Assembly (NCBI RefSeq): GCF_003725545.1
Contig: NZ_RJLN01000008.1
Coordinates: forward strand, 1 to 64,000
Length of the DNA stretch: 64,000 bases
Source of the DNA: Micromonospora solifontis
GTDB taxonomy: Bacteria > Actinomycetota > Actinomycetes > Mycobacteriales > Micromonosporaceae
Direction of reading: 5' to 3'
The notes beneath the pieces are model-generated. The model was not told the DNA's origin. It made no database searches and worked only from the letters and a program-made list of their open reading frames with translations. Numbering within the stretch: the first letter of the stretch is position 1; every line of letters starts with the position of its first letter. The translations under genes were made by a program, and so were the position numbers. Below, piece after piece: positions 34,118 to 43,002 of the stretch.

Positions 34118-35593
34118 ATGAGCCACGTGAGACGGTCGCTGCTGTTGCTGCCGGTGGTGCTGGCCGCCGCGATGACCATCACCGCCTGCACCGCCGGTGA
34201 CGCCGGGCGGGGCGCCGACTCGGCCCAGGGGCCGGCCCGGCCGTACGACGGGGCGCCCCGCCCGGGCGGGGACGGCACCAGCACCGAGGAGGACGCCGCC
34301 TCCACCTTCGGCGTCGACGTCGACACCGCGTCGTACGGCTACGCCCGCCGGCTCATCCGCGACGGGCGGCTGCCGGAGCGCTCCGAGGTGCGCCCGGAGG
34401 AGTTCGTGAACTCGTTCCGGCAGGACTACGCCGAGCCGGCCGGCGACGGCTTCGCCGTGCACGTCGACGGTGCCCGCCTGCCGGAGACCCACCGGGCCGA
34501 GGCGGACGAGCGGATCATGCGGGTCGGCCTGCAGACCCGCGGCGAGGACCGGGCCAGCCGCCCGGACGCCGCGCTCACCTTCGTCATCGACGTCTCCGGG
34601 TCGATGGGTGAACCCGGCCGGCTCGACCTGGTGCAGGACGCCCTGCACACCCTGGTGGACCAGCTACGTCCCACCGACTCCATCGCCATCGTCGAGTTCA
34701 GCACCCGGGCCCGGGTGGTCCGGGAGATGACCCCGGTCTCCGACGCCCGGCCGCTGCACACCGCCATCGACTCGCTGCGCCCGCAGGACAGCACCAACCT
34801 GGAGGCCGGCCTGGTGCTCGGCTACCGGGTGGCCCGCGACGGGTTCCGCCCGGGGCGGACCAACCGGGTGATCGTGCTCTCCGACGGGCTGGCCAACACC
34901 GGCAGCACCGAGTCGGAGCCGATCCTGCGCCGGGTACGCGCCGAGGCGGAGAAGCAGATCGCGCTGCTCGGCGTGGGCGTCGGCAGCGAGTACGGCGACC
35001 GGCTGATGGAGCAGCTCGCCGACCGGGGCGACGGCTTCGCGGTGTACGTGGGCGAGCGGGACCAGGCCCGGAAGGTCTTCGTGCAGCAATTGCCCGCCAC
35101 GCTGAGCCTGCGCGCGCTCGACGCCAAGGTGCAGGTCACCTTCGACAAGTCCGCGGTGCGCTCCTACCGGCTCGTCGGCTACGACAACCGGGCCATCGCC
35201 GATGAGGACTTCCGCGACGACCGGGTCGACGGCGGTGAGGTCGGCCCCGGGCACAGCGTCACCGCGCTGTACGCCGTCCGCCTCGCCGACGGGGTGTCCG
35301 CCACCGCCCGGGTGGCCCGGGTGCAGGTGCGCTGGGCCGACCCGAAGGACCGGGAACCGGCCGAGACGTACGAGTCGGTGACCGTCGCCGACCTGGACCG
35401 GGACTTCGTCGAGGCGTCGCCGCGGCTGCGCACCTGCTACGCGGCCGCGTACTTCGCGGTGGCGCTGCAGGGCGGCGGGGAGGCCCGCCTGAGTGACCTG
35501 GCGGCGATCGCGGACCGGGCGGCCGACGCCACCGAGGACGCGGAGGTGCGGGACCTCGGCCGGGTGATCCGCGAGGCCGACCAGCTGCGCTGA
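34118..35593 (+). CDS. YfbK-like von Willebrand factor A lipoprotein
   Basis: A 491-aa surface lipoprotein. The signal peptide ends in ITAC (lipobox Cys24) and is followed by a low-complexity linker. A YfbK-type N-terminal domain (TFGVDVDTASYGYARRLI) comes next, then a VWA domain with an intact MIDAS (FVIDVSGSMGEPG, with later Thr and Asp in VLSDGLANTG). A C-terminal DUF3520-like domain (RSYRLVGYDNRAI) ends it. It probably mediates metal-dependent adhesion or assembly outside the membrane. GGGAGGATCC precedes the ATG. Its TGA closes the terminator stem shared with the next gene. Confidence 0.88.
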   Translation: MSHVRRSLLLLPVVLAAAMTITACTAGDAGRGADSAQGPARPYDGAPRPGGDGTSTEEDAASTFGVDVDTASYGYARRLIRDGRLPERSEVRPEEFVNSFRQDYAEPAGDGFAVHVDGARLPETHRAEADERIMRVGLQTRGEDRASRPDAALTFVIDVSGSMGEPGRLDLVQDALHTLVDQLRPTDSIAIVEFSTRARVVREMTPVSDARPLHTAIDSLRPQDSTNLEAGLVLGYRVARDGFRPGRTNRVIVLSDGLANTGSTESEPILRRVRAEAEKQIALLGVGVGSEYGDRLMEQLADRGDGFAVYVGERDQARKVFVQQLPATLSLRALDAKVQVTFDKSAVRSYRLVGYDNRAIADEDFRDDRVDGGEVGPGHSVTALYAVRLADGVSATARVARVQVRWADPKDREPAETYESVTVADLDRDFVEASPRLRTCYAAAYFAVALQGGGEARLSDLAAIADRAADATEDAEVRDLGRVIREADQLR

Positions 35594-35634
35594 CGGATGC
35601 GCCGGGTGCCGCCCGCGCGGCACCCGGACCGTCA
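35591..35634. terminator. Bidirectional terminator closed by two stop codons
   Basis: CCGGGTGCCGC (35602-35612) pairs with GCGGCACCCGG (35617-35627) around CCGC. An outer TGACGG/CCGTCA stem (35591-35596 with 35629-35634) contains the stop codons of both convergent genes. Confidence 0.8.
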
Positions 35635-36450
35635 GGCGCGGGAGAGCCTGCGCTGCGGGGCCGGGCGGGTGCGCTCGCTGTCGATGCCGACCAGCTCCCC
35701 GAGACGCGGGTCGACGGCCAGCAGCGGGCGCGGCCCGAACAGGGACATCGCGGTCAGCAGCTCGTCGGTGCCGCGTTCGCTCCACGCCGGCCGCTGTTGC
35801 GGGTCCAGGTCGGCGTGCCGGCGGCGCAGCCGCCGCAGCAGCCGGCGAGCCGCGGCGCCGGTCTCCGGCACCTCACAGAGCCACCAGCCGCCGAGGGCGG
35901 TGGCCAGGCAGCACAGCAGCAGCCCCACCACCGAGGCGGGGCCGCCCGCCTCGCGGCCCTCGACCGCGCTGTCCACCAGGCGGGCCAGCCCGACCGCGGC
36001 GACCCCGAACAGGGGCAGGGTGCCCAGGGCCACCCGCCGTCGCTGCGCCGGGGTGAGCAGCCAGCCGTCGCGGACGAGCCGGCCCACCAGCCGGCGCAGC
36101 GCCCGCCCCACCGCGGGGTCGGCGAGCACGCCCGCCCAGGTCTGCGGCCGGCGCAGCGCGGCGTGCAGGGCCCGGACCAGCGGGGACGCGCGGGGCGGCG
36201 GCGGACCGTCCACGGCGAGGGTGGCCAGCTCACCACGGCGCACCACCCCGGCCCGGTGCAGCGTGGCCACGCCCACCTGGCAGGCCAGCCCCGCCCGGTC
36301 GGTCAGGTACGCCAGCTCGACGGTGTCCGGCTGCGCGCCACGGACCCGCAGCCCGGTCAGCTCGCGGACCGCCAGGGCGACCGCGAGGGCCACGGCGACC
36401 GCGGTCAGGTAGTCGATCAGGAAGAGCGGTCCGCTGACACCCCAGAGCAT
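35632..36450 (-). CDS. TIGR04222 domain membrane protein
   Basis: A 272-aa protein with an N-terminal membrane segment (FLIDYLTAVAVALAVALAVREL) and two more in the middle (LGTLPLFGVAAVGLARL, VVGLLLCCLATALGGWWL). It has the TIGR04222 pattern: TVELAYLTDRAGLACQVGVATLHRAGVV, a soluble domain between membrane parts, and a Cys-poor C-terminus. The family is common in actinobacteria but has no known function. It is convergent with the VWA lipoprotein gene. Confidence 0.8.
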   Translation of the reverse strand: MLWGVSGPLFLIDYLTAVAVALAVALAVRELTGLRVRGAQPDTVELAYLTDRAGLACQVGVATLHRAGVVRRGELATLAVDGPPPPRASPLVRALHAALRRPQTWAGVLADPAVGRALRRLVGRLVRDGWLLTPAQRRRVALGTLPLFGVAAVGLARLVDSAVEGREAGGPASVVGLLLCCLATALGGWWLCEVPETGAAARRLLRRLRRRHADLDPQQRPAWSERGTDELLTAMSLFGPRPLLAVDPRLGELVGIDSERTRPAPQRRLSRA

Positions 36451-36523
36451 GGCGCCAAGTATGGCGGGCCGGCTCAGGCCGCCCGGAACCTGCTCGGGCC
36501 GGCGCCGGTGACCGGAAAGCCGG

Positions 36524-38080
36524 TCAGGAGGCGCGGCGTACCTCGGTGTCCCAGATCCGGGACCACGGGCGCGGCATGCCCCGGCACACGAAGATCGGCA
36601 GCCCGTTCTCGTCGTTGTCGACGGCGACCCGCTGGTCCACCCGGCCGGCCTCGGTCACCTCGGTGAACCAGGCCCGCAGCCGGTCGGCGCGCTCCCAGCC
36701 GACGGCGATCACCACGTCGGCGCCGTCCGCCGGCCGGCCGAAGTCGGCCATGCTGTTGTGCCCCGAGTACGCCCGGGGCAGGCCGCGGGCCGGCCCGTAC
36801 CGGGCGAGGGCGCCCGCCTCGCCGTAGTTGCCGGTGAGCACGACCGCGCGGGCGCGCTCCGCCGGGGGCAGGCCCCGGTGCACGGCGGCGATCGAGTCGG
36901 CGAACGCCGGCCAGCCGATGGTCTCGCCCGCGTCGTAGTTGACGTCGACGACGAAGCCGGGCAGCCGGTCCGCCGGCAGGGTGGGCAGCAGCAGTACGGC
37001 GCTGCCGGCGACGGTGACCGCGGCGCCGGCGGCGAGCAGCACCCGGCGGGCCCACGCCCGTCCCCGGGCCGCCCAGCCGGCCGTCACCACCGCGCCGGCG
37101 GCGGTGAGCACCAGCAGCAGCGGCGCGTCGTAGTAGCCCTTGCCGCCGACGAGCAGCACGATCGCGAACACCACCGGCCAGGCCCAGCCGACCGCCCGGT
37201 ACGCCGCCCACTCCGGCCGGCGCAGCAGCGCCACCAGCCCGGCCACCCAGACCGGCACGGCGTACGGGCTGATGATGACCAGGTGCAGCATCGTCGCGTC
37301 GAGCCGGCCGCTGTAGGAGCTGTCCCCGGCCGCGATGGACGAGGCCACCGACGCCTGCGGGAACCCGTGGGCGGCCTGCCAGGCCAGGTTGGGCACGGCG
37401 AGCAGCGCGGCCACCCCGGCGCCGGCCCACACCCACCGGTCCCGCAGCAGCCGGAGCGGGCCGGCGATCGTCACCCCGGCGAGCAGGCCGACGCCGAGCA
37501 GGGCGGGCAGCAGCTTGTTGAGCATGCCGACGCCGAGCGCGAGACCCAGGCCGAGCGCCCAGCGGGTGTCGCCGGTGCGCAGCATCCGCACCGCGTACCC
37601 CGCCGCGACCAGCCAGACCAGCAGGTCGACGGTGGTGGTGCTGAGCAGGTGGCCGGGGGCCAGCACGATCCCGGCGGTGGCGGCCAGGAGCGCGGCGAAC
37701 AGCTGCGCCGCCCGGTCCGCGCCGAACTCCCGGGCAGTGGCCCCGACCAGCACCACGGCCGCACCGCCGATCAGCGCCGACGGGGTACGCAGCACCACCA
37801 GGTTGCCCGGCGCGACGGTGTCGGCCAGCCGGGCCAGCGCCGGGACGAGTGGCCCCTGGTCGACGTAGCCCCAGTCGAGGTGCCGGCCGCAGAGCAGGAA
37901 GTACAGCTCGTCGCGGTGGTAGCCGTACCGGCCGGCGAGCAGCAGCAGGACGGCGGTGACGGCCACACCCACCAGCCAGGGCCCGGTCGAACGTGGCCCC
38001 GGCGGTGGGGGCCCGTCCACCGGGGACGGTGCCGGCCCGGGACGGTCGAGGTCGGTGACGGGTTCGGCCACGGGATCCAT
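36524..38080 (-). CDS. GT39/ArnT-like membrane glycosyltransferase
   Basis: A 518-aa polytopic protein. After a Pro-rich N-terminus come about ten membrane segments and the typical first-loop motif YGYHRDELYFLLCGRHLDWGYVDQGPL (about residues 55-80), containing the catalytic-type Asp/Glu pair. The soluble C-terminal third (VLTGNYGEAGALARYGP) is typical of lipid-linked-sugar transferases of the PMT_2 class. It would transfer a sugar from a polyprenyl phosphate to an extracytoplasmic acceptor. GGAGGGACG precedes two ATGs; I use the one at 38080 for spacing. Acceptor unknown. Confidence 0.82.
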   Translation of the reverse strand: MDPVAEPVTDLDRPGPAPSPVDGPPPPGPRSTGPWLVGVAVTAVLLLLAGRYGYHRDELYFLLCGRHLDWGYVDQGPLVPALARLADTVAPGNLVVLRTPSALIGGAAVVLVGATAREFGADRAAQLFAALLAATAGIVLAPGHLLSTTTVDLLVWLVAAGYAVRMLRTGDTRWALGLGLALGVGMLNKLLPALLGVGLLAGVTIAGPLRLLRDRWVWAGAGVAALLAVPNLAWQAAHGFPQASVASSIAAGDSSYSGRLDATMLHLVIISPYAVPVWVAGLVALLRRPEWAAYRAVGWAWPVVFAIVLLVGGKGYYDAPLLLVLTAAGAVVTAGWAARGRAWARRVLLAAGAAVTVAGSAVLLLPTLPADRLPGFVVDVNYDAGETIGWPAFADSIAAVHRGLPPAERARAVVLTGNYGEAGALARYGPARGLPRAYSGHNSMADFGRPADGADVVIAVGWERADRLRAWFTEVTEAGRVDQRVAVDNDENGLPIFVCRGMPRPWSRIWDTEVRRAS

Positions 38081-38112
38081 CATCGTCCCTCCGCGCCATC
38101 TCGTGGGGCCCC

Positions 38113-38304
38113 GTGCGGGTCGGGGATACCGGGTCGCGGGAGGGCTATGCCGCGATGCAGTTCAACGCGGTGGTGGAGAGCAACACCGCGGCCGTCGAGC
38201 TGTACCGGCGGCTGGGCTTCACGGTGATCGGCACCGTGCCGGAGGCGTTCGCGCATCCCACCCAGAGCCGGCTCGGGCTGCACGTCATGCACCGCTTCCT
38301 CTGA
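38113..38304 (+). pseudogene. Truncated GNAT acetyltransferase remnant
   Basis: Only the last third of a GNAT acetyltransferase is present: EGYAAMQFNAVVESNTAAVELYRRLGF, then GTVPEAFAHP and the terminal HVMHRFL. The acetyl-CoA-binding strand and loop are missing. The upstream side abuts the divergent GT39 promoter. It is most likely the relic of a deletion that removed the 5' part. Confidence 0.7.
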
Positions 38305-38439
38305 GGATGCTGTCGGGTCGGCGACCGTCGTGCCGGTGGCGCAACCGGATGCCGGGCTCAGGCGTGTGGGGCGACAGGGCACGTCGGTCCCGGGCACTCG
38401 GCCCCGGCCCGGGCCCGCAACGGGAAACGGAGATCCGTC

Positions 38440-38955
38440 ATGGCTGTCCTGTCTGTCCGGCCGCGCACCGGCGGCGCGTACCTACTGCTCGTGGGTGTGC
38501 TGGCGTTGCCCGGCTGCGGAACGCGGGCGACACCGCCGCGCCGGAGATCACGGTGACCACGCCGGCGGCGGGGTCCGGCCACCGGGGGGGTGCGGATCAT
38601 CCTGCAGAACCGCGGTGACCAGGCGTGCTGGCTGCAGGGCTACCCGGGCGTGGACGGCCTCGACCGGGCCGGGCGGACCCTGGCCCACGCGAAGCGGACC
38701 CCGCACGGCTACCTCGGCGGGATCCGGGGGGACGAGCCCGCCCGGGTGCTGCTCGCCCCGGGTGAGCTCGCCTCCGCCCTGGTCGAGGCGCTGGCCTTCC
38801 GCGCCGGCGACGGCGGGGCGTGCGAACCGTACGCGTCGTTGCTGGTCACGGCGCCGGACGAGACCCGGTCGGTGCGACTGCGGTGGTCCACCGACGGTTG
38901 TTCGGCGCTCGAGGTGCACCCGGTGGTGGCCGGCACCACCGGCCGGTCCGGCTGA
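38440..38955 (+). pseudogene. DUF4232 lipoprotein with two compensating frameshifts
   Basis: ATG 38440 starts a lipoprotein signal (AYLLLVGVLALPGC, Cys at codon 26) in frame 0, which hits TGA at 38554. The expected linker NAGDTAAPEITVTTPAAGSG is read in another frame (codon phase from 38520). The DUF4232 domain (VRIILQNRGDQACWLQGYPGVD, conserved Cys in GACEPYASLL and DGCSALE) is again in frame 0 after a run of seven G (38584-38590). A base lost near 38519 and one gained in the G-run would explain it. If the errors are real the gene is dead; if they are sequencing errors it is an intact ~170-aa lipoprotein. Confidence 0.65.
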
Positions 38956-39001
38956 GGGTCCGCGTCCCCACCCGCCGGGTCGGCTGCGCGAGGATCGGTG
39001 C

Positions 39002-39397
39002 ATGAGAGACGAACCTGTCGAGCTAGCCGCCGCCCTGGCGCGCTTCGACCAGCTGTGGAGTCCGCGCATCGTCACCACCGTCAACGACTACGACGTCCGG
39101 ATCGCCAAGGTGGCCGGGGAGCACGTCTGGCACGCCCACGACCACACCGACGAGTTCTTCCTGGTGCTCGACGGCGAGCTGCGGATCGCCCTGCGCGATG
39201 GCGTGGGCGGCGTCGAGCGGGAGGTGGTGCTGCCGCGCGGCGCGGTGTACGTGGTGCCGCGCGGGGTGGAGCATCGGCCGTCCGCCCCGGACGGCGCGTC
39301 GATCCTGATGTTCGAGCCGTCGGGTACGTCGAGCGTCGGTGACCGGCACGACGAGGTGCCCGGTCACGTGGACGCCACCACCGGGCACCGGCTCTGA
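39002..39397 (+). CDS. Cupin domain protein
   Basis: A 131-aa single-domain cupin. Cupin motif 1 is HVWHAHDHTDEFFLVLDGEL (His and Glu metal ligands, about residues 40-60). Motif 2 is PRGAVYVVPRGVEHRP (His at about 87). It likely binds a metal and acts as a small dioxygenase, isomerase or sensor. The ATG has GAGGATC upstream. It stands alone between the broken DUF4232 gene and a convergent MFS gene. Confidence 0.82.
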   Translation: MRDEPVELAAALARFDQLWSPRIVTTVNDYDVRIAKVAGEHVWHAHDHTDEFFLVLDGELRIALRDGVGGVEREVVLPRGAVYVVPRGVEHRPSAPDGASILMFEPSGTSSVGDRHDEVPGHVDATTGHRL

Positions 39398-39407
39398 CGA
39401 CGTCGGC

Positions 39408-40643
39408 TCAGCGTCCCGCCGGCACCTGTTCCACGGGGCCGGTCGGGACGCTCGCCGGCCAGCCCAGCCGGCGTACGCCGGGCACGGCGGCGGTGCCGGC
39501 GCAGGCGAGCAGGACCAGCACCCCGGCCGTCGCCAGGGGCGCCGGCGGCCCCCAGGCGTGCGCGGCCAGCGGCGCGAGGGCGTATCCGAGCGGCATGGCG
39601 CCCAGCGACATCAGCCAGTCGTACGAGGTGACCCGGGCCAGCACCTCGGGCGGGAACTGGCCCTGCACCACGGTCTCCCAGACCGGGTTGAGGAAGCCCA
39701 GCGCGGTCAGCGCGAGGCAGTAGGCGGTCACGGTCACCGGGGCGGGCGCCGCGACGGCGAGCAGCAGCAGCGGCGCCGCGTACGTGGCGAGCGCGAGGTT
39801 GCCCAGCAGCACCGGCCGGGCCGGGCGGACCCGGCCGGCGAGCAGCGACCCGGCCAGCAGGCCGACCGCGCCGACCTGCTGGAGCAGCACCCAGACGCCC
39901 TCCCCGCCGAGGCGGTCGACGGCGACCACCGGGCCGACGGTGAGCAGCACCGCGGCGGCGCCGTTCCACGCGGCGTGGGCGAGCAGGCTGTACCAGTACC
40001 AGTCGCGGGAGCGGACCTCCCGCCAGCCGAGGATCAGGTCGGCGCGGAGCGAGTGGTGCGGGACGGGCACGTGGCGGACGCGGATGACCGACAGCAGCGC
40101 GGCGCTGACCGCGAACGACGCGGCGTCCAGCAGGAACGCCCAGCCCGGGCCCGCGGTCCAGATGAGCAGGCCGGCCAGCGCGGGGCCGGCGAGTTGGCTG
40201 GCGTTGCGCGTGACGCCCATCAGCGCGTTGGCCCGCTGCCGGCCGTCGGCGTCGACCGTGCCGGCGACCAGTGGCGCGGCGGTGGGATTGGCGAACGCGG
40301 AGGCCGTGCCGCCGACGGCGGAGGCCACCGCGAGGTGGGTCAGGGACGGGTTCGCGCCGAGCAGTTCGGCGCCCACCACGAGTTGGGCGGCGCAGCGCAC
40401 CAGGTCGGTGGCGAGCGCGACGCGCCGCGCGTCGAACCGGTCGGCGACCACGCCGCCGAGGGGGAGCAGCAGCAGCCGGGGCACCATCGCGCAGCCGAGC
40501 ACGACGGCGAGGGCCGCGGTGGATCCGGTGGCGCGCAGCACGGCCAGGGCGAGCGCGGTGGGCACCACGGCGTCGCCGAGGGCGGAGACGGTACGGCCGA
40601 GGAAGAGCAGACGGAACGCCCGGAGGCGGAGCGGGTGCGTCAC
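39408..40643 (-). CDS. MFS exporter (EntS-like)
   Basis: A 411-aa protein of about twelve membrane segments with motif A (GGVVADRFDARRVAL), ALMGVTRNASQLAGPALAGLLI and a C-terminal half typical of EntS/MefA-like exporters. GTG 40643 is chosen because TATTCT ends six bases upstream and TTGTCT lies 18 bases before that. The message would then be leaderless, and the CGAATATT repeats would overlap the promoter. It is divergent from a MarR gene, which probably controls it. Substrate unknown; small toxic organics or siderophores are typical. Confidence 0.8.
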   Translation of the reverse strand: MTHPLRLRAFRLLFLGRTVSALGDAVVPTALALAVLRATGSTAALAVVLGCAMVPRLLLLPLGGVVADRFDARRVALATDLVRCAAQLVVGAELLGANPSLTHLAVASAVGGTASAFANPTAAPLVAGTVDADGRQRANALMGVTRNASQLAGPALAGLLIWTAGPGWAFLLDAASFAVSAALLSVIRVRHVPVPHHSLRADLILGWREVRSRDWYWYSLLAHAAWNGAAAVLLTVGPVVAVDRLGGEGVWVLLQQVGAVGLLAGSLLAGRVRPARPVLLGNLALATYAAPLLLLAVAAPAPVTVTAYCLALTALGFLNPVWETVVQGQFPPEVLARVTSYDWLMSLGAMPLGYALAPLAAHAWGPPAPLATAGVLVLLACAGTAAVPGVRRLGWPASVPTGPVEQVPAGR

Positions 40644-40650
40644 GCCGGCA

Positions 40651-40687
40651 GAATACTTCGACATCGAATATTTAGACAACGAATATT
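40651..40687. promoter_or_regulatory. MarR-type operators over divergent MFS/marR promoters
   Basis: CGAATATT occurs at 40665-40672 and 40680-40687, and a third, inverted copy GAATACTTCG occurs at 40651-40660. The minus-strand promoter TTGTCT-N18-TATTCT runs through all three, so binding would shut the MFS gene. A TATTAT box on the plus strand lies at the right end. Confidence 0.65.
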
Positions 40688-40711
40688 ATGCCGGCATCGT
40701 ACGGTGGTCGG

Positions 40712-41239
40712 GTGACCGAGCGTGATCCCGTTGACGAGCACGTCGCGCGCTGGCTGCCCGTCCTGCCCGACCTGGACCCGGATGTCGAGGGCGCGGTGGT
40801 GCGGATGTCCCTGCTCACCCGGCACCTGCGCGCGGTGAAGGACCGGGCCCTGGCCGAGCTGGACCTGCAGGAGAAGGAGTACGGCACCCTGCACGCCCTG
40901 GCCGGTCGGGGCGGCCGGGCGGCCCCCTCGGACATCGCCGCCGACCTGCGGATGGCGCCCGCCTCGATCACCGCCCGGGTGGACGCGCTGGTCCGCCGGG
41001 GTTTCGTGCGGCGGATCCCGTCCACCGTCGACCGGCGACGGATCGACGTCGAGCTCACCGACACCGGCCGGGCCTACTGGCGGCGCGCCATCGGGGTGGT
41101 CGGCGACGAGGAGCACCGGGTGCTGGGCGCGCTGACCCCGGACGAGCGGCGGCTCCTGTCCGACCTGCTCCGTCGGATCACCCTGGTCGCGGAGCGGTCA
41201 CCCGCCGCGCCGTCCCGGAATGTCGGTGGGCCGCTCTAG
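40712..41239 (+). CDS. MarR family transcriptional regulator
   Basis: A 175-aa protein with a winged helix (about residues 45-115: EYGTLHALAGRGGRAAPSDIAADLRMAPASITARVDALVRRGFV, then STVDRRRIDVELTDTG as the wing). GTG 40712 is preferred because the ATG at 40688 lies inside the -10/operator. The divergent MFS gene shares the operator region, the classic arrangement for a ligand-released repressor of an exporter. Confidence 0.85.
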   Translation: MTERDPVDEHVARWLPVLPDLDPDVEGAVVRMSLLTRHLRAVKDRALAELDLQEKEYGTLHALAGRGGRAAPSDIAADLRMAPASITARVDALVRRGFVRRIPSTVDRRRIDVELTDTGRAYWRRAIGVVGDEEHRVLGALTPDERRLLSDLLRRITLVAERSPAAPSRNVGGPL

Positions 41240-41279
41240 GCTGGCCGTGGGACCGGCCGAGGCACCCTCAGGAGGCACC

Positions 41280-41849
41280 ATGACCACGCTCCTCGATCGA
41301 CCGCACACCGCCCTGCTCGTCATCGACGTGCAGAACGGCGTGGTGAACCACGCCCACGACCGGGACCGGGTGGTCGCCAACATCGCCACCCTGGTCGACC
41401 GGGCCCGCGCCGCCGGCGCCGCCGTGATCTGGGTCGCCGACCACAGCGGCGAGCTGGTCCGCGACAGCGAGCCCTGGCGCATCGTGCCGGAGCTGGCCCG
41501 GCGCGACGACGAGCCGCTGGTGCACAAGGCGTACCCGGACGCCTTCGAGGAGACCGACCTGGCCGCGGTGCTCGCCGAACGCGGCATCGGCCGGTTGGTG
41601 GTCGCCGGCGCGCAGACCGACCAGTGCATCCGCTCGACCCTGCACGGCGCGTTCGCCCGGGGCTACGACGCCACCCTGGTCGCCGACGCGCACACCACCG
41701 AGGACCTGACCGCGTACGGCGCGCCCCCGCCCGAGCAGGTCATCGCCCACACCAACCTCTACTGGCGTGACCACACGGCTCCGGGCCGGACGGCCGGCGC
41801 GGTCGACACCGCCGACGTCGAATTCGCCGCCACGCCCGCCGGCGTCTGA
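41280..41849 (+). CDS. Isochorismatase-like cysteine hydrolase
   Basis: A 189-aa cytoplasmic enzyme with the complete family triad: Asp16 in LLVIDVQNG, Lys83 in PLVHKAYPDAF and Cys116 in AGAQTDQCIRSTLHGAF. Members hydrolyse amides or vinyl ethers (nicotinamidase, isochorismatase, N-carbamoylsarcosine amidase). The ATG is fixed by AGGAGG six bases upstream. It starts 40 bases after the MarR gene and may be in its transcript. The exact substrate is not predictable. Confidence 0.88.
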   Translation: MTTLLDRPHTALLVIDVQNGVVNHAHDRDRVVANIATLVDRARAAGAAVIWVADHSGELVRDSEPWRIVPELARRDDEPLVHKAYPDAFEETDLAAVLAERGIGRLVVAGAQTDQCIRSTLHGAFARGYDATLVADAHTTEDLTAYGAPPPEQVIAHTNLYWRDHTAPGRTAGAVDTADVEFAATPAGV

Positions 41850-41969
41850 GCCGCGCCGGCTCCGCACCCCGTCGGAAAACGCCTGGCCGCCCGGCGGGCG
41901 GGCTGGCAGGCTGCCGGTCATGAGTTCCAGGCCCTGGCGGGTGCACTCGCCGACGACCGACGCCGTGCC

Positions 41970-42440
41970 GTGTTCGCCGCGATCGTCCTAGGCGCCGGGG
42001 ACGTCGCAGCCGTCGCGGCCCGGACCGGGCTGTCCGCCCGGGACGTGGTCACCTCCGTCCGCCGCCTCGTCGACGCCGAGATCGTGGCCGACCACGGGAC
42101 CACCCTGCGGGTCGACGGGGAGCGGCTACGGGAGTTCGCCCGCACCGCCGAACCGGCGGCCCCTTCTCCCGCGGCGGACCCCCGGGAGAAGGTGCTGCGC
42201 ACCTTCCTGCGCGACGGCCGGCTGACCCGCCTGCCCGCCCAGCGCGGTCGGCGACGGGTGCTGCTCGAACACATCACCGAGCGGTCCTTCGAGGCCGGCG
42301 TGCGCTACCCGGAGCGGGCCGTCGACGAGGCGCTGCGGGCGTGGTGCGCCGGCGGCGAAGCCGACCATGTCACGCTGCGCCGCTACCTGGTGGACGACCT
42401 GCTGCTGACCCGCGAGCACAACGTCTACTGGCGACCCTGA
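41970..42440 (+). CDS. DUF2087 domain protein with an unclear start
   Basis: About 156 aa. The N-terminal part is a helix-turn-helix (VAAVAARTGLSARDVVTSVRRLVDAEIV). The C-terminal part is DUF2087 (REKVLRTFLRDGRLTRLPAQRGRRRVLLEHITERSFEAGVRYPERAVDEAL). Homology-like sequence begins upstream in the same frame (FQALAGALADDRRRA, from about 41922), but the only ATG there (41920) is one base out of frame. Either the gene begins at GTG 41970 or a one-base indel lies near the start. Probably a small DNA-binding regulator. Confidence 0.65.
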   Translation: MFAAIVLGAGDVAAVAARTGLSARDVVTSVRRLVDAEIVADHGTTLRVDGERLREFARTAEPAAPSPAADPREKVLRTFLRDGRLTRLPAQRGRRRVLLEHITERSFEAGVRYPERAVDEALRAWCAGGEADHVTLRRYLVDDLLLTREHNVYWRP

Positions 42441-42478
42441 GCAGGAAGAGCCGTTGACCGTCCGGTGAGGATCGGACG

Positions 42479-42988
42479 GTGACCACCTGGACGACGACGC
42501 CCACCCGGCCCGACACCGCCGACGCGGCCCTGCTGCTGCGCGAATACCTGGCCGAGATGGTCCGCCGCTGGCACCGCCGGCCGGAACGCCCCGACGAGGT
42601 GGACGCCGCGCTCGCCGAGTCGCCCAGCGACAACCTGGCGCCGCCCACCGGGCTGCTCCTGCTGGCTCACCGCGGCGGCCGGCTCGCCGGCTGTGCCGGG
42701 CTGCGGTGGCGGCCCGGCTGGGCGGAACTCACCCGGGTCTACGTCCGTCCCGGGCACCGGGGCGCCGGCGGCGGAGCGGCGCTGCTCGGCGCGGTCGAGG
42801 CGTACGCCCGCGCGGCCGGGGCGGACCGGATCCGCCTGGACACCCGCACGGACCTGGTGGAGGCCCGCGCCCTGTACGCCCGGCACGGCTACGCCGAGAT
42901 CCCCGCCTACAACGACGACCGGTACGCCCAGCACTGGTTCGAGAAGCTCCTGCCGGCCCGGGTTGACGACGCCGCCCTCACGCGCTAA
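42479..42988 (+). CDS. GNAT family N-acetyltransferase
   Basis: A 169-aa enzyme. It has a conserved GNAT strand-loop-helix (ELTRVYVRPGHRGAGGGAALLGAVEAYARAAG, about residues 79-110), where R-x-x-G-x-G/A binds acetyl-CoA pyrophosphate. The final ARALYARHGYAEIPAY is also typical. It starts with GTG 42479, 38 bases after the DUF2087 gene. It acetylates an unknown amine. Confidence 0.82.
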   Translation: MTTWTTTPTRPDTADAALLLREYLAEMVRRWHRRPERPDEVDAALAESPSDNLAPPTGLLLLAHRGGRLAGCAGLRWRPGWAELTRVYVRPGHRGAGGGAALLGAVEAYARAAGADRIRLDTRTDLVEARALYARHGYAEIPAYNDDRYAQHWFEKLLPARVDDAALTR

Positions 42989-43002
42989 ACAAGAAACCGG
43001 AA

